DNA of 64,000 nt, taken from assembly GCF_916618755.1 (NCBI RefSeq), contig NZ_CAKAKB010000003.1, positions 124,001 to 188,000 of the forward strand, given 5' to 3'. Numbering within the stretch: position 1 is the stretch's first letter; each line of letters opens with the position of its first letter. Source of the stretch: Actinotalea sp. Marseille-Q4924. Its GTDB lineage: Bacteria; Actinomycetota; Actinomycetes; Actinomycetales; Cellulomonadaceae. Shown here one piece after another: positions 51,972 through 59,743 of the stretch. A program made the position numbers and the translations under genes. Under the pieces are notes generated by a model. That model was given only the letters and a program-made list of their open reading frames with translations, searched no databases and had not been told where the DNA came from.

Positions 51972-51991
51972 TTCCGTCTTTACCCCGCGGC

Positions 51992-52786
51992 TCAGGCCTC
52001 GGGCCGGTCCTCGACCACGACGCCGCCGAAGTCGACGACCCGGCCGCCTACCTCCGTCACCTGGAAGACGAGGAGCCGCCCGCGCGCGGGGTAGCGGATC
52101 ACGGCCCCGCTCGCCGAGTGCGGCTTCCCGTTGTCGCCTCGGCGCCAGCGGAGACGACCGAGCACGCCCGCGCCGTCCGAGACGGTCCAACCGCGTTCGT
52201 CCTCCTCGACGACGAGGACGTCGTCGATGCGGACGGCCGCGACTCGCTCGCTCGGCTCCGGTCGCTTCGCGAGCCCCCACACGGGCGGCGTGCCCGCCGC
52301 GTAGAGCACCTCGGCGAGCGGAAGCCGCCGCCCGCGCACGACGAGGCCGTCGTCTCCAGTCGAGATCACCTGGACCGGCCGCACGGCGAGCCCGTCGGCG
52401 ATCGGCGCTCCCTCGCCGAGCCAGGCAACGATCTCCGCGGGCCACGGGAGCGAGAGTCGCACGGCAGGCGCGCCCTGCACCGTCTCGACGACCCCTGACA
52501 CGACAACGTAGAGCCCGCGTGCGGCGATCTCGCGGAGCGCCCTCCGCATCTCTTCGCCGCCGCCGTTCACCCATCCCACGCGCCGCCCGTCCGCATGAAC
52601 CGCGACGGCACCGGACCAGTCGCGCGGCGGCTCGTCCGGGCTCAGCGCCATCGCTACGGCCGTCCCGACGGGGAGGCGTGGTGCCGATGCCTCACCTCCC
52701 TGGACGAGCCGCTCCATCCCTCCGGCGAACCTGACCGGCGCTGGCCGCGGTGCGGGCGTCGCTGCACGCCGCGAGAAGAGACCCAT
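51992..52786 (-). CDS. Orphan element protein (264 aa), possible HIRAN-like part
   Basis: A 264-aa beta-rich protein without signal. WSGAVAVHADGRRVGWVNGGGEEMRRALREIAARGLYVVVSGVVE resembles the HIRAN DNA-binding fold loosely ('.aV..dG..vG.v'). The C-terminal half has alternating strands (AAVRIDDVLVVEEDERGWTVSDGAGVLG). No family can be assigned. It is divided from the DUF4145 gene by a strong terminator. Confidence 0.6.
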   Translation of the reverse strand: MGLFSRRAATPAPRPAPVRFAGGMERLVQGGEASAPRLPVGTAVAMALSPDEPPRDWSGAVAVHADGRRVGWVNGGGEEMRRALREIAARGLYVVVSGVVETVQGAPAVRLSLPWPAEIVAWLGEGAPIADGLAVRPVQVISTGDDGLVVRGRRLPLAEVLYAAGTPPVWGLAKRPEPSERVAAVRIDDVLVVEEDERGWTVSDGAGVLGRLRWRRGDNGKPHSASGAVIRYPARGRLLVFQVTEVGGRVVDFGGVVVEDRPEA

Positions 52787-52868
52787 CCCTAAAGTCTGCC
52801 GCGTCAGCCGACGTCGCCAGCGTCCCGACTCACCGGGCGCCGCGCCGCGCGCGAGCACCGGCCAAGAC

Positions 52869-52905
52869 AGAGCCCCGCCCCTCCCGACCGGAGGAGCGGG
52901 GCTCT
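52869..52905. terminator. Strong bidirectional terminator
   Basis: A 16-bp stem with one mismatch (AGAGCCCCGC.CCTCC / GGAGGAGCGGGGCTCT) and a 5-nt loop, lying between the DUF4145 gene's 3' end and the 264-aa gene's 5' end. Confidence 0.8.
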
Positions 52906-52980
52906 TCGTCGTTTACACGCCCTCTCAGACGCCCCGCGCCGCGAGCGCCACCACGCAGACTCTTTGCGCGCGGACTCTCC

Positions 52981-53622
52981 TCACTTCTCGGGTGAACTGT
53001 CTCGACGCTCGATTGCGGACCGCGCCCCTTCCGGAAGGGACTCAAAGAGCGCATCCACCGTTGCCGCCCGCACGATCACCTGCTCTACGATGAGGTTGGT
53101 CAACGCGAAGAGGGCCGGAATGAGTCGCTCATCTTCGCTGGCCTCGATCTGCCCCGGATGAACGCTGTTGTTGCCGATGACCCGGACGACGTCCATCGCG
53201 CGGGACACGTCGGGATTCAGCCCTCGCCGTGAGAGGCGGCCGATCTTGTCGTGAAGCGACCCTGCGCCCGGTTCTAGACCGTCGACGAGGACCTGGAGTG
53301 CGAGCCTGAGCAGCGCCGCCGCGCTGCGAGGGGACACGGCGGACACGTTCCGCGCCTCCTCGTATAGACGACGCACGTCGTCGGGCATCCCCTCCAGCGG
53401 GGCGGCGCCTAGACGCACTCCCACGGGGACGACCATCTGTTCCTCTGACCACATGCTCCAGGCATCGCAGTGACTGCACTGCGCCGCGTCGAACTGGCTC
53501 GTATCCGACAAGCCGCCGCTGGAGTTTCTCAGGTATACGTCCGACCAGTGCTGCGCTGCGAAGGCGTCGCACGTCGGGCAATTGAACGCCGTGGCGTGGA
53601 ACGCCGGAACCCGCTGAGACAT
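52981..53622 (-). CDS. DUF4145 domain protein
   Basis: A 213-aa protein. The N-terminal zinc finger (NCPTCDAFAAQHW...CSHCDAWSMW) is followed by the DUF4145 helical domain: PDDVRRLYEEARNVSAVSPRSAAALLRLALQVLVDGLEPGAGSLHDKIGRLSRRG, then NNSVHPG. DUF4145 occurs alone or fused to restriction-type enzymes and is common on mobile elements. Its place at the element's right end suggests a cargo or anti-phage role (inference). The tadA chimeric frame overlaps its start. Confidence 0.82.
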   Translation of the reverse strand: MSQRVPAFHATAFNCPTCDAFAAQHWSDVYLRNSSGGLSDTSQFDAAQCSHCDAWSMWSEEQMVVPVGVRLGAAPLEGMPDDVRRLYEEARNVSAVSPRSAAALLRLALQVLVDGLEPGAGSLHDKIGRLSRRGLNPDVSRAMDVVRVIGNNSVHPGQIEASEDERLIPALFALTNLIVEQVIVRAATVDALFESLPEGARSAIERRDSSPEK

Positions 53623-53654
53623 GTCCGCGATGGTACGGCGCACGTCTCGGCAGA

Positions 53655-53662
53655 TGTGCCAT
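53655..53662. other. attP arm, right end of the element
   Basis: TGTGCCAT, exact inverted partner of ATGGCACA at 44530-44537. In the circular element they flank the core at 9 and 10 nt. Confidence 0.75.
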
Positions 53663-53671
53663 CATCATGAT

Positions 53672-53682
53672 CCGGCACGCCG
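53672..53682. repeat. attR: Attachment-site core, right copy (attR)
   Basis: CCGGCACGCCG, identical to the left copy. In the uninterrupted tadA it encodes part of ALNAGVPGM. Confidence 0.88.
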
Positions 53683-54572
53683 GCGTTCAGGGCGATGAGC
53701 ATGTCGAGGCTCTCGGCCTCGCGGACCTCGCCGATGACGATCCGGCTGGGGCGCATCCGCAGCGCCTCCTTGACGAGCCGCCGCAGGGTGATCTCGCCCG
53801 CGCCCTCGAGGTTCGGCTGGCGGCACTGGAGCGCCACGACGTCGCGCGTCGGGACCTGCAGCTCGAAGACCTCCTCGCACGTGATGACGCGGTCGCGAGG
53901 CGGGATCGAGCCCGCCAACGCGTTCAGCGCGGTCGTCTTCCCCGCCTGCGTCGGTCCCGACACGAGGATGTTGAGCCCCGCGGCGACCGAGGCGTGGAGG
54001 AACCGGGCCGCGGCGGGGGTCAGCGAGCCGAGCGCGACGAGGTCCTCGAGCGTGGTGGCCCGCGCCACGAACTTGCGGATGTTGACGGCCCAGTGGCGGC
54101 GGGTCACGTCCGGGATGGCGACGTGGAGGCGTTCGCCGCCCGGCAGCGCCGCGTCGGCGAACGGGCTGGACAGGTCGAGACGGCGTCCGGACAGCCGAAG
54201 CATCCGCTCGACCAGGTCGCGGACCTGAGCCTCGGTCAGCAGTGTGGTCGTCAGCTCCGGCTGACCGCGACGGGCGACGAAGACCTGGCTCGGCTCATTG
54301 ATCCAGATCTCCTCGACCTCGTCGTCGTCGAGGTACTGCTGCAGCGGACCGAGGCCGCCGACGGCGTCCTGAACCGCCTTGCGCGTGCCGACCGGGTCCG
54401 CCAGGGGCGGCACGTCACCGCGCAGAGCACGCCGGTCGTAGTCGGACAGCACCGCGGTGACGAGGTCGCCGAGCGAGCGTGGATCCGTGAGCGGGTCGAT
54501 GCCGCGGCGGCGCACCAGCTCGCGCACCTCGTGCTCGACGAGCACGACCGCGTCCCCCTGCACGACAGTCAT
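53672..54572 (-). pseudogene. tadA: tadA/cpaF pilus ATPase, 5' part (separated by the integrated element)
   Basis: This encodes the first 300 residues of TadA/CpaF: GLGPLQQYLDDDEVEEIWINEPSQVFVARRG, the Walker A motif GPTQAGKTTALNALAG, the Asp/Glu box CEEVFELQ and Walker B RIVIGEVREAESLDMLIALNAG. The frame then runs 47 codons into the element and stops at 53529, giving a chimeric tail overlapping the DUF4145 gene. The His box is on the other side of the element. With the 3' part it makes a 414-aa ATPase, normal for the family. Confidence 0.93.
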
Positions 54573-54732
54573 CCAGCCCCCTGTGCCCCCGGCGGCGCCC
54601 CCTGACGCCGCCCAGCGCCCATGGGGCGCGCGCCGAAACTAGCGCAGGTGCGCAGCGACGCGGGTGCCGGCGGACGAGGTGGACACAGCCCGCGGGGACG
54701 ACACGGACGGGAGCGGCAGGGTGCCGCGTCGG

Positions 54733-55695
54733 TCAGTCGCGCGGCGCGTCGTCCTGCGCGGGGGCGCCGACGCCGACGGGGGCGGCCGGGGGAGGGGTAG
54801 CGACAGGTGACGCCGTTGTCGCCTGTCGCCGCATGCGGGACCGTAGCGCGATCACCAGGAGGGCGACCACACCGGCGGCCAGGGCCCACGGCAGGAGCAC
54901 GCCGACCACGAGCAGGACGGTACCGACCGCCGTGACGAGGGACTCCCACCCGGTGCTCACGCCGCCCCAGAAGCCTGTCGCGGCGGGCTGGGGCACCGCG
55001 TCGGCGGTCCACATCTCGAGGCGGAACGTCGCCATCTCGACCCGGTCGGCGAGCAGGGCGCGCTGGGAGAGCAGCCGCTCGAGCTGCTCCTGCCGGTCGG
55101 TGAGCGTCTGCTCGGCCTCGATGACCGCCTGGGTCGTCGTCGCCTCGGCGAGCAGCACCTCGAGCCGCCCGACGGAGGTCTCGAGCGCGCGGACGCGGGC
55201 GTCGAGGTCCGTGACCTGGCCCGTGACGTCCGTGCTGGTCAGCTGGACGTCGCGGACCTCCCCGAACTGGCGCAGCTGCTCCAGGACCCGCGACACCTCG
55301 TCCGCCGGCACCCGCACGACCAGGCTCGCGGTCGAGTCGCCGTCCGGGTCGCTGCCCGCGCTCTCGACCCGCTCGGCGACCCGCCCGCCCGCGTGCTCGA
55401 CGAGCAGCGCGGCGTCGTTCGCGGCGGCGCGCGGGTCCTCGACCTCCAGGACCACGGAGCCCTCCGTGACGACCTGCCGGGCCTCCGCGCCGAGATCCAT
55501 GTCCGCCGCTTCGTCCCCGCCGCTCTCGCCGCCCGCGGCGTCGGACGAACCGCCGCCGTCGCTCGCCGCGACCTCCGCCGAGTCGGCGCCCGCGCCCGCC
55601 CCCGTGCAGCCGGCCAGCAGCGCCACGGCGAGGGCGGCGGCGGGCAGGGCAGCGGCCGATCGGCGAGGACGGCGCGGCAGGCGGGTGGTGCTCAT
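54733..55695 (-). CDS. DUF4349 lipoprotein
   Basis: A 320-aa lipoprotein. Signal ends at LLAGC (Cys30). An acidic Gly/Ser-rich linker follows, then the DUF4349 domain with VVTEGSVVLEVEDPRAAANDAALLVEHAGGRVAE, SLVVRVPADEVSRVLEQLRQFG and a coiled coil (LDARVRALETSVGRLEVLLAEATTTQAVIEAEQTLTDRQEQLERL). One C-terminal helix (VGVLLPWALAAGVVALLVIAL) suggests a second anchor. Function unknown. TAGCGT ends 6 nt before the ATG. Confidence 0.9.
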   Translation of the reverse strand: MSTTRLPRRPRRSAAALPAAALAVALLAGCTGAGAGADSAEVAASDGGGSSDAAGGESGGDEAADMDLGAEARQVVTEGSVVLEVEDPRAAANDAALLVEHAGGRVAERVESAGSDPDGDSTASLVVRVPADEVSRVLEQLRQFGEVRDVQLTSTDVTGQVTDLDARVRALETSVGRLEVLLAEATTTQAVIEAEQTLTDRQEQLERLLSQRALLADRVEMATFRLEMWTADAVPQPAATGFWGGVSTGWESLVTAVGTVLLVVGVLLPWALAAGVVALLVIALRSRMRRQATTASPVATPPPAAPVGVGAPAQDDAPRD

Positions 55696-55701
55696 ACGGC
55701 C

Positions 55702-55707
55702 ACGCTA
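55702..55707 (-). promoter_or_regulatory. -10 box of a leaderless transcript (DUF4349 gene)
   Basis: TAGCGT on the minus strand lies 6 nt before the ATG at 55695. Confidence 0.55.
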
Positions 55708-55948
55708 GGGCGCGGAAGTCGTCCCATGCATCGTTCCGGGACATCGTGACGGGATCGATGCGCCAGGGGGCCGATGTGACCCTCCCGTGACCGGTCCGAC
55801 GACGCGCTGTGACCCGGGCGGCGGCGTCCGCGAGCGCCCGACGACGACGCCGCGGCGGCAGGGCCGGGAGCCACGCGCTGAGACCCGGCTGTGACCGGAC
55901 CCCCGAACGGCGGCCCCGGCAGGGGCCCGGCCCCGCCCGCGTGTGACG

Positions 55949-56902
55949 ATGACCGACGTGTCCGCCGACCGCCCCGCCCGCCCCGCGCACCCGCTCACGC
56001 GCGTCCGCACGGGACTGGCCGGCGCCCTGCTGACCCGCGTGGCCGGGCCGGAGCCGGCGGACGCGCGCGCCGCGATCCACAGCGCCCCCGGTCCCCGCTG
56101 GTTCGACCCGGACAGCGCCATCGGGCGGGTCCACGGCGACGCGTCGATGTTCCCGGGGGGTGTCCGGGCCCTCCTGCTGCAGTCCCTCCACCCCCGCGCG
56201 ATGGCGGCGGTCGCCGGGCACTCCGGGTACAAGCAGGACCCGTGGGGTCGGCTGCAGCGCACCGCGACCTTCCTCGCGGCCACGACGTTCGGCCCGGCCG
56301 ACGACGCCCGCCGGTCCGTCGAGATCGTCAAGGCGGTCCACCGGCGCATCAAGGGCACGACGCCCGACGGCGAGCCGTACGACGCGGAGGACCCGCACCT
56401 GCTGCGCTGGGTCCACGTCGCGGAGGTCGACAGCTTCCTCGCCGCGCACCAGCGCTACGGCCGCCGACCTCTCGACGCGGCAGGGTGCGACGAGTACGTG
56501 CGCCAGGCCGCCGTCGTCGGCCGGGAGCTGGGCGCCACGGAGCTGCCCCTCACCCTCGCGGAGCTGCGCGAGCAGGTCGAGGCGTACCGCCCGGAGCTGC
56601 GACCCACCCCCGCTGCGCTTGAGGCCGCGCACTTCCTGCTCCGCGAGCCGCCCCTGCCCAAGGCGGTGCTGCCGGGCTACGCGCTCATCACCGCCGCCGG
56701 TGTCGCGCTGCTGCCCCGCTGGGCCCGGGAGCCGCTGCGGCTGTCGGACGCGCCGCGGTTCGAGCGGGCGGTCGTCCGACCGGTCGGCCGGTTCGTCACC
56801 GGCACGATCCGGTGGGCGCTGGACTCGGTGCCGGCCGCGGAGCCGCCCGGCCCCCTCGTCGTGGCGCCGCCGCGCGGGAGCATGCCCGCGCCGTCCGCCT
56901 GA
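55949..56902 (+). CDS. MpaB-family oxygenase (DUF2236)
   Basis: A 317-aa protein of the oxygenase MpaB/latex-clearing protein superfamily. GPRWFDPDSAIGRVHGDASMFPGGVRALLLQSLHPRAMAAVAGHSGYKQDP contains the conserved HP-x-A-M region, and WVHVAEVDSFLAAHQRYG the second helix block. Substrate and cofactor cannot be stated. The ATG at 55949 is two codons inside a GTG at 55943. Confidence 0.85.
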   Translation: MTDVSADRPARPAHPLTRVRTGLAGALLTRVAGPEPADARAAIHSAPGPRWFDPDSAIGRVHGDASMFPGGVRALLLQSLHPRAMAAVAGHSGYKQDPWGRLQRTATFLAATTFGPADDARRSVEIVKAVHRRIKGTTPDGEPYDAEDPHLLRWVHVAEVDSFLAAHQRYGRRPLDAAGCDEYVRQAAVVGRELGATELPLTLAELREQVEAYRPELRPTPAALEAAHFLLREPPLPKAVLPGYALITAAGVALLPRWAREPLRLSDAPRFERAVVRPVGRFVTGTIRWALDSVPAAEPPGPLVVAPPRGSMPAPSA

Positions 56903-56925
56903 CCGGCCCGTGCGCGACCCCGCCG

Positions 56926-56931
56926 TAGGCT
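56926..56931 (+). promoter_or_regulatory. -10 box of a leaderless transcript (ABC transporter)
   Basis: TAGGCT lies 7 nt before the ATG at 56939. Confidence 0.55.
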
Positions 56932-56938
56932 CACCGGC

Positions 56939-57697
56939 ATGATCGCCGTACGGCTGCGGGGGCTCGTGAAGCGCTTCGGCGCCACGACCGCCGTCGCGGG
57001 CGTCGACCTCGACATCCCCGCCGGCTCGTTCTACGGCGTCGTGGGACCCAACGGCGCGGGCAAGACCACCACCCTGTCCATGGCGACCGGCCTCCTGCTG
57101 CCGGACGCCGGCACGGTCCACGTCCACGACGTCGACGTGTGGCGGCACCCGCGCCAGGCGGCCCCCCTGCTCGGCGTGCTGCCGGACGGGCTGCGGCTGT
57201 TCGACCGGCTCACCGGTCCCGAGCTCATCTCCTACGCCGGCCTGCTGCGGGGCATGGACCGCGACGTCCTGGCCGCCCGGCGCGACGACCTCGTCGCCGC
57301 GCTCGACCTCGGCGGCGCGGGCAGCACGCTCGTCAGCGACTACTCGGCCGGCATGACGAAGAAGGTCGCGCTCGCGTGCGCCCTCGTGCACGCGCCCCGG
57401 GTCCTCGTGCTCGACGAGCCCTTCGAGGCGGTCGACCCCGTCTCCGCCACGGCCATCCGCGGGATCCTCCGCGGCTTCGTCGCCGCCGGCGGCACCGTCG
57501 TGCTGTCCAGCCACGTCATGGCCCTCGTCGAGCAGCTGTGCGACCACGTCGCCGTCGTCGGCGGCGGGCGCGTCCTGGCCGCGGGCACGCTCGACGACGT
57601 GCGAGGTGGTCAGGACCTCGAGGGCAGGTTCGTCGCGCTCCTCGGCGGCCTGCCCGGCCAGACGGAGCTGTCGTGGCTGCGACCGTCCTCCGGCTGA
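56939..57697 (+). CDS. ABC transporter ATP-binding protein
   Basis: A 252-aa ABC ATPase. Walker A GPNGAGKTT, the signature region YSAGMTKKVALACALVHAP (a variant of LSGGQ) and Walker B VLVLDEPFEAVD are visible. It forms an exporter with the permease encoded next, whose start overlaps it by 25 bp. Substrate unknown. Confidence 0.9.
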   Translation: MIAVRLRGLVKRFGATTAVAGVDLDIPAGSFYGVVGPNGAGKTTTLSMATGLLLPDAGTVHVHDVDVWRHPRQAAPLLGVLPDGLRLFDRLTGPELISYAGLLRGMDRDVLAARRDDLVAALDLGGAGSTLVSDYSAGMTKKVALACALVHAPRVLVLDEPFEAVDPVSATAIRGILRGFVAAGGTVVLSSHVMALVEQLCDHVAVVGGGRVLAAGTLDDVRGGQDLEGRFVALLGGLPGQTELSWLRPSSG

Positions 57698-59286
57698 GGG
57701 CGGTCCTGCTGCGGCGTGCCCTCGCCGCGGAGCCGTGGCGGCTGGTCCTGCTGGTCCTCGGGTGCGTGTGGGCGCTGCTGGCCGTGCCCTCGGTGCTCGG
57801 TGGCATGACGTGGGTCTCGCGGCAGTCGCCCGACGTCGCCCACGACGTGCTGGTCGTCGCGGGGACGCTCCTGGCCCTCGGCTGGGCCGTCGTCCCGGTG
57901 CTCGTGCCGGGACTCGACGACTCCCTGGACATCCGCCGGTTCGCCACCACCGGCGTGGCGCCCGCCCGGCTCGTCCCCGGCCTGCTGCTGGCGTCCCTGC
58001 TCGGTGTCCCGACCGCCTTCACCGGCATGCTGACGCTGGCGCCCGTCGTCGCGTGGTCGGAGCCGGGGCGGGGGGCCGCGCAGGTCGCGGCCGTGGTCCT
58101 CGCCCCCGTCCTGCTCGTCACGTGCGTCGTGACGTCGCGGATCACCACCGGTGCGGTGGCGCGGCTCCTGGGTGCCCGGTGGTCCCGCGAGCTGGCGCTG
58201 GCGGCCGGCGCGCTGGCCGTCGTCGGGCTGGTCGTCGCGGTCGCGCAGGTGCGACGGCTCGGCCTGGAGGGCGTCCTGGAGGGCGTACCGGAGGTCGCGG
58301 CCGCACTCGGGTGGACCCCGTGGGGAGCCGGGTGGTCCGCCCCCGCGATGCTCGCGGCGGGGGAGACCGCGACCGCCGTCGGCCAGGGCCTGGTCGCCGT
58401 GGCCGGCGCCGCGGTGGGCATCGGCGTGTGGGCGGTCCTTCTGCGTCGTTCCCTCGTGCAGCCGCCGTCGCGGTCCGGTCGCTCGCGGCGCCGCCTCGAC
58501 GCGATGCTGCCGCGGCCGTCCCGGCCCGGTGCCACGACGCGTCCGACGACGACGGCGCCCGGCCCGGCCGCGGCCCGTGCGGTCGCGCTCCGTTCCCTGC
58601 GCTCCTGGACGACGGACCCGCGGTACACGAGCGCGCTCGTGGGTGCCGTCGCCCTGCCGGTGATCATCGTGCTGCTCGCCGCCACGGTGGTCGACGCCCC
58701 GGCCGCCGTCGCCCTGAGCATGGCGCCGCTCATGGCGGGCACCATCGCGTGGGGGCGGCACAACGACACGGCGTTCGACGGCACCGCCCTGTGGCTGCAC
58801 GTCGTCTCGCAGGTGCCGGGGTGGGCGGACCGGGCCGGACGGGCGGCGGCCACGCTCGTGTGGGCGGCGCCCGTGCTCGTCGTCGTCGCGGTCGCCGGGG
58901 CCGTCGTGGCGGGGCGGGCCGATCTCGCGCCGGCGAGCGTGGGCGCGGCCGTCGGCGTCCTCGGTGCGGGCCTGGCCGTGTCGGCCGTGTCCAGTGCGGC
59001 GCTCGTGTACCCCGTGCCGGCGCCGGGTGCCAGCCCCTACGCCGCGCAGGCCGGCTCGCTCGGCGCGAGCCTGGTGGCGCAGCTGGTGACGTCGCTGGCG
59101 ACCGCGGTCGTCTGCCTGCCCGTGACCGCGCTGTACCTCGCGGCGCTGTGGTGGCGCCCGGGCCTGTCGTGGTTCGTGCTCGCCGTCGGCATCCTCGGTG
59201 GCGCGGCGGCGCTGGTCGGCGGCGTCGTGGTCGGCGGTCGGGTCTACGAGGTCCGCGCCGTGCGGCTGCTGGCGAGCGTCGACTGA
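57673..59286 (+). CDS. ABC transporter permease
   Basis: A 537-aa membrane protein with about 12 hydrophobic helices, for example LVLLVLGCVWALLAVPSVLGG, VVAGTLLALGWAVVPVLVPG, ALVGAVALPVIIVLLAATVV and FVLAVGILGGAAALVGGVVVGG. A positively charged Ser/Arg loop (RSGRSRRRLDAMLPRPSRPG) divides the two halves, suggesting a fused-duplicate permease. The GTG at 57673 overlaps the ATPase gene and keeps the first helix intact. Confidence 0.85.
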   Translation: MAATVLRLRAVLLRRALAAEPWRLVLLVLGCVWALLAVPSVLGGMTWVSRQSPDVAHDVLVVAGTLLALGWAVVPVLVPGLDDSLDIRRFATTGVAPARLVPGLLLASLLGVPTAFTGMLTLAPVVAWSEPGRGAAQVAAVVLAPVLLVTCVVTSRITTGAVARLLGARWSRELALAAGALAVVGLVVAVAQVRRLGLEGVLEGVPEVAAALGWTPWGAGWSAPAMLAAGETATAVGQGLVAVAGAAVGIGVWAVLLRRSLVQPPSRSGRSRRRLDAMLPRPSRPGATTRPTTTAPGPAAARAVALRSLRSWTTDPRYTSALVGAVALPVIIVLLAATVVDAPAAVALSMAPLMAGTIAWGRHNDTAFDGTALWLHVVSQVPGWADRAGRAAATLVWAAPVLVVVAVAGAVVAGRADLAPASVGAAVGVLGAGLAVSAVSSAALVYPVPAPGASPYAAQAGSLGASLVAQLVTSLATAVVCLPVTALYLAALWWRPGLSWFVLAVGILGGAAALVGGVVVGGRVYEVRAVRLLASVD

Positions 59287-59376
59287 CGGTGCCCACCGGC
59301 CCCAGAGCTGCGGGGGGCGCCCGGCGCTCACGGCGAGCCGCGCTCGGACCGCCGCGGCCCTGTCCGGACCCCGACG

Positions 59377-59382
59377 TAGACT
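59377..59382 (+). promoter_or_regulatory. -10 box of a leaderless transcript (DUF3039 gene)
   Basis: TAGACT lies 7 nt before the ATG at 59390. Confidence 0.55.
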
Positions 59383-59389
59383 TCCGCGC

Positions 59390-59743
59390 ATGAGCCAGAC
59401 CACCGGACCCGAGGACCCGTACGGCGCCCCTGGTGACGGCACGTCGACGAGCGTGCTGGAGCGCACGGAGGCGCGCGAGGAGCTCGAGCCCGGTGACCGG
59501 GAGCGGTTCTCCCACTACGTCCGCAAGGAGAAGATCCTCGCCTCCGCGGTCTCGGGCACCCCCGTCGTCGCGCTGTGCGGCAAGGTCTGGGTCCCGGGAC
59601 GCGACCCCCAGAAGTTCCCGGTGTGCCCGGTGTGCAAGGAGATCTACGACGGTCTGCGCGACCCGCAGGACGGCGGGCCCGGCGACTCCGGAGGGCCCGG
59701 CTCGGGCGGCTCCGGCGCGGGCTTCGGCTCCGGCGGACGGTGA
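59390..59743 (+). CDS. DUF3039 protein
   Basis: A 117-aa actinobacterial protein. The core DRERFSHYVRKEKILASAVSGTPVVALCGKVWVPGRDPQKFPVCPVCKEIYDGL, with three cysteines in CGKxW and CPVCKE, is a probable zinc ribbon. It ends in a Gly/Ser-rich tail. Function unknown. The helicase gene begins inside its stop codon (GTGA), so the two are coupled. Confidence 0.9.
   Translation: MSQTTGPEDPYGAPGDGTSTSVLERTEAREELEPGDRERFSHYVRKEKILASAVSGTPVVALCGKVWVPGRDPQKFPVCPVCKEIYDGLRDPQDGGPGDSGGPGSGGSGAGFGSGGR

Larger units (their letters stand above)
44509..53682. mobile_element. 9.2-kb integrative element (capsid-encoding phage satellite) in tadA
   Basis: Boundaries are the 11-bp direct repeats at 44509-44519 and 53672-53682. 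Unit length with one repeat copy is 9,163 bp. It holds a large serine recombinase at the left end, a major capsid protein, a small-terminase-like protein, several tiny zinc-ribbon proteins, a two-TM protein, a DUF4145 protein and orphans. No portal, large terminase, protease, scaffold or tail gene is seen. The tadA reading frame is exactly restored if it is removed. It is best described as a phage satellite or PICI-like island, possibly mobilised by a helper phage (inference). Confidence 0.9.

Noticed and set aside
49805-53670. Long plus-strand frames over 50-53 kb of the element
   Set aside because: They run antisense to better supported genes (two-TM, 264-aa and DUF4145 proteins) and show no motifs.
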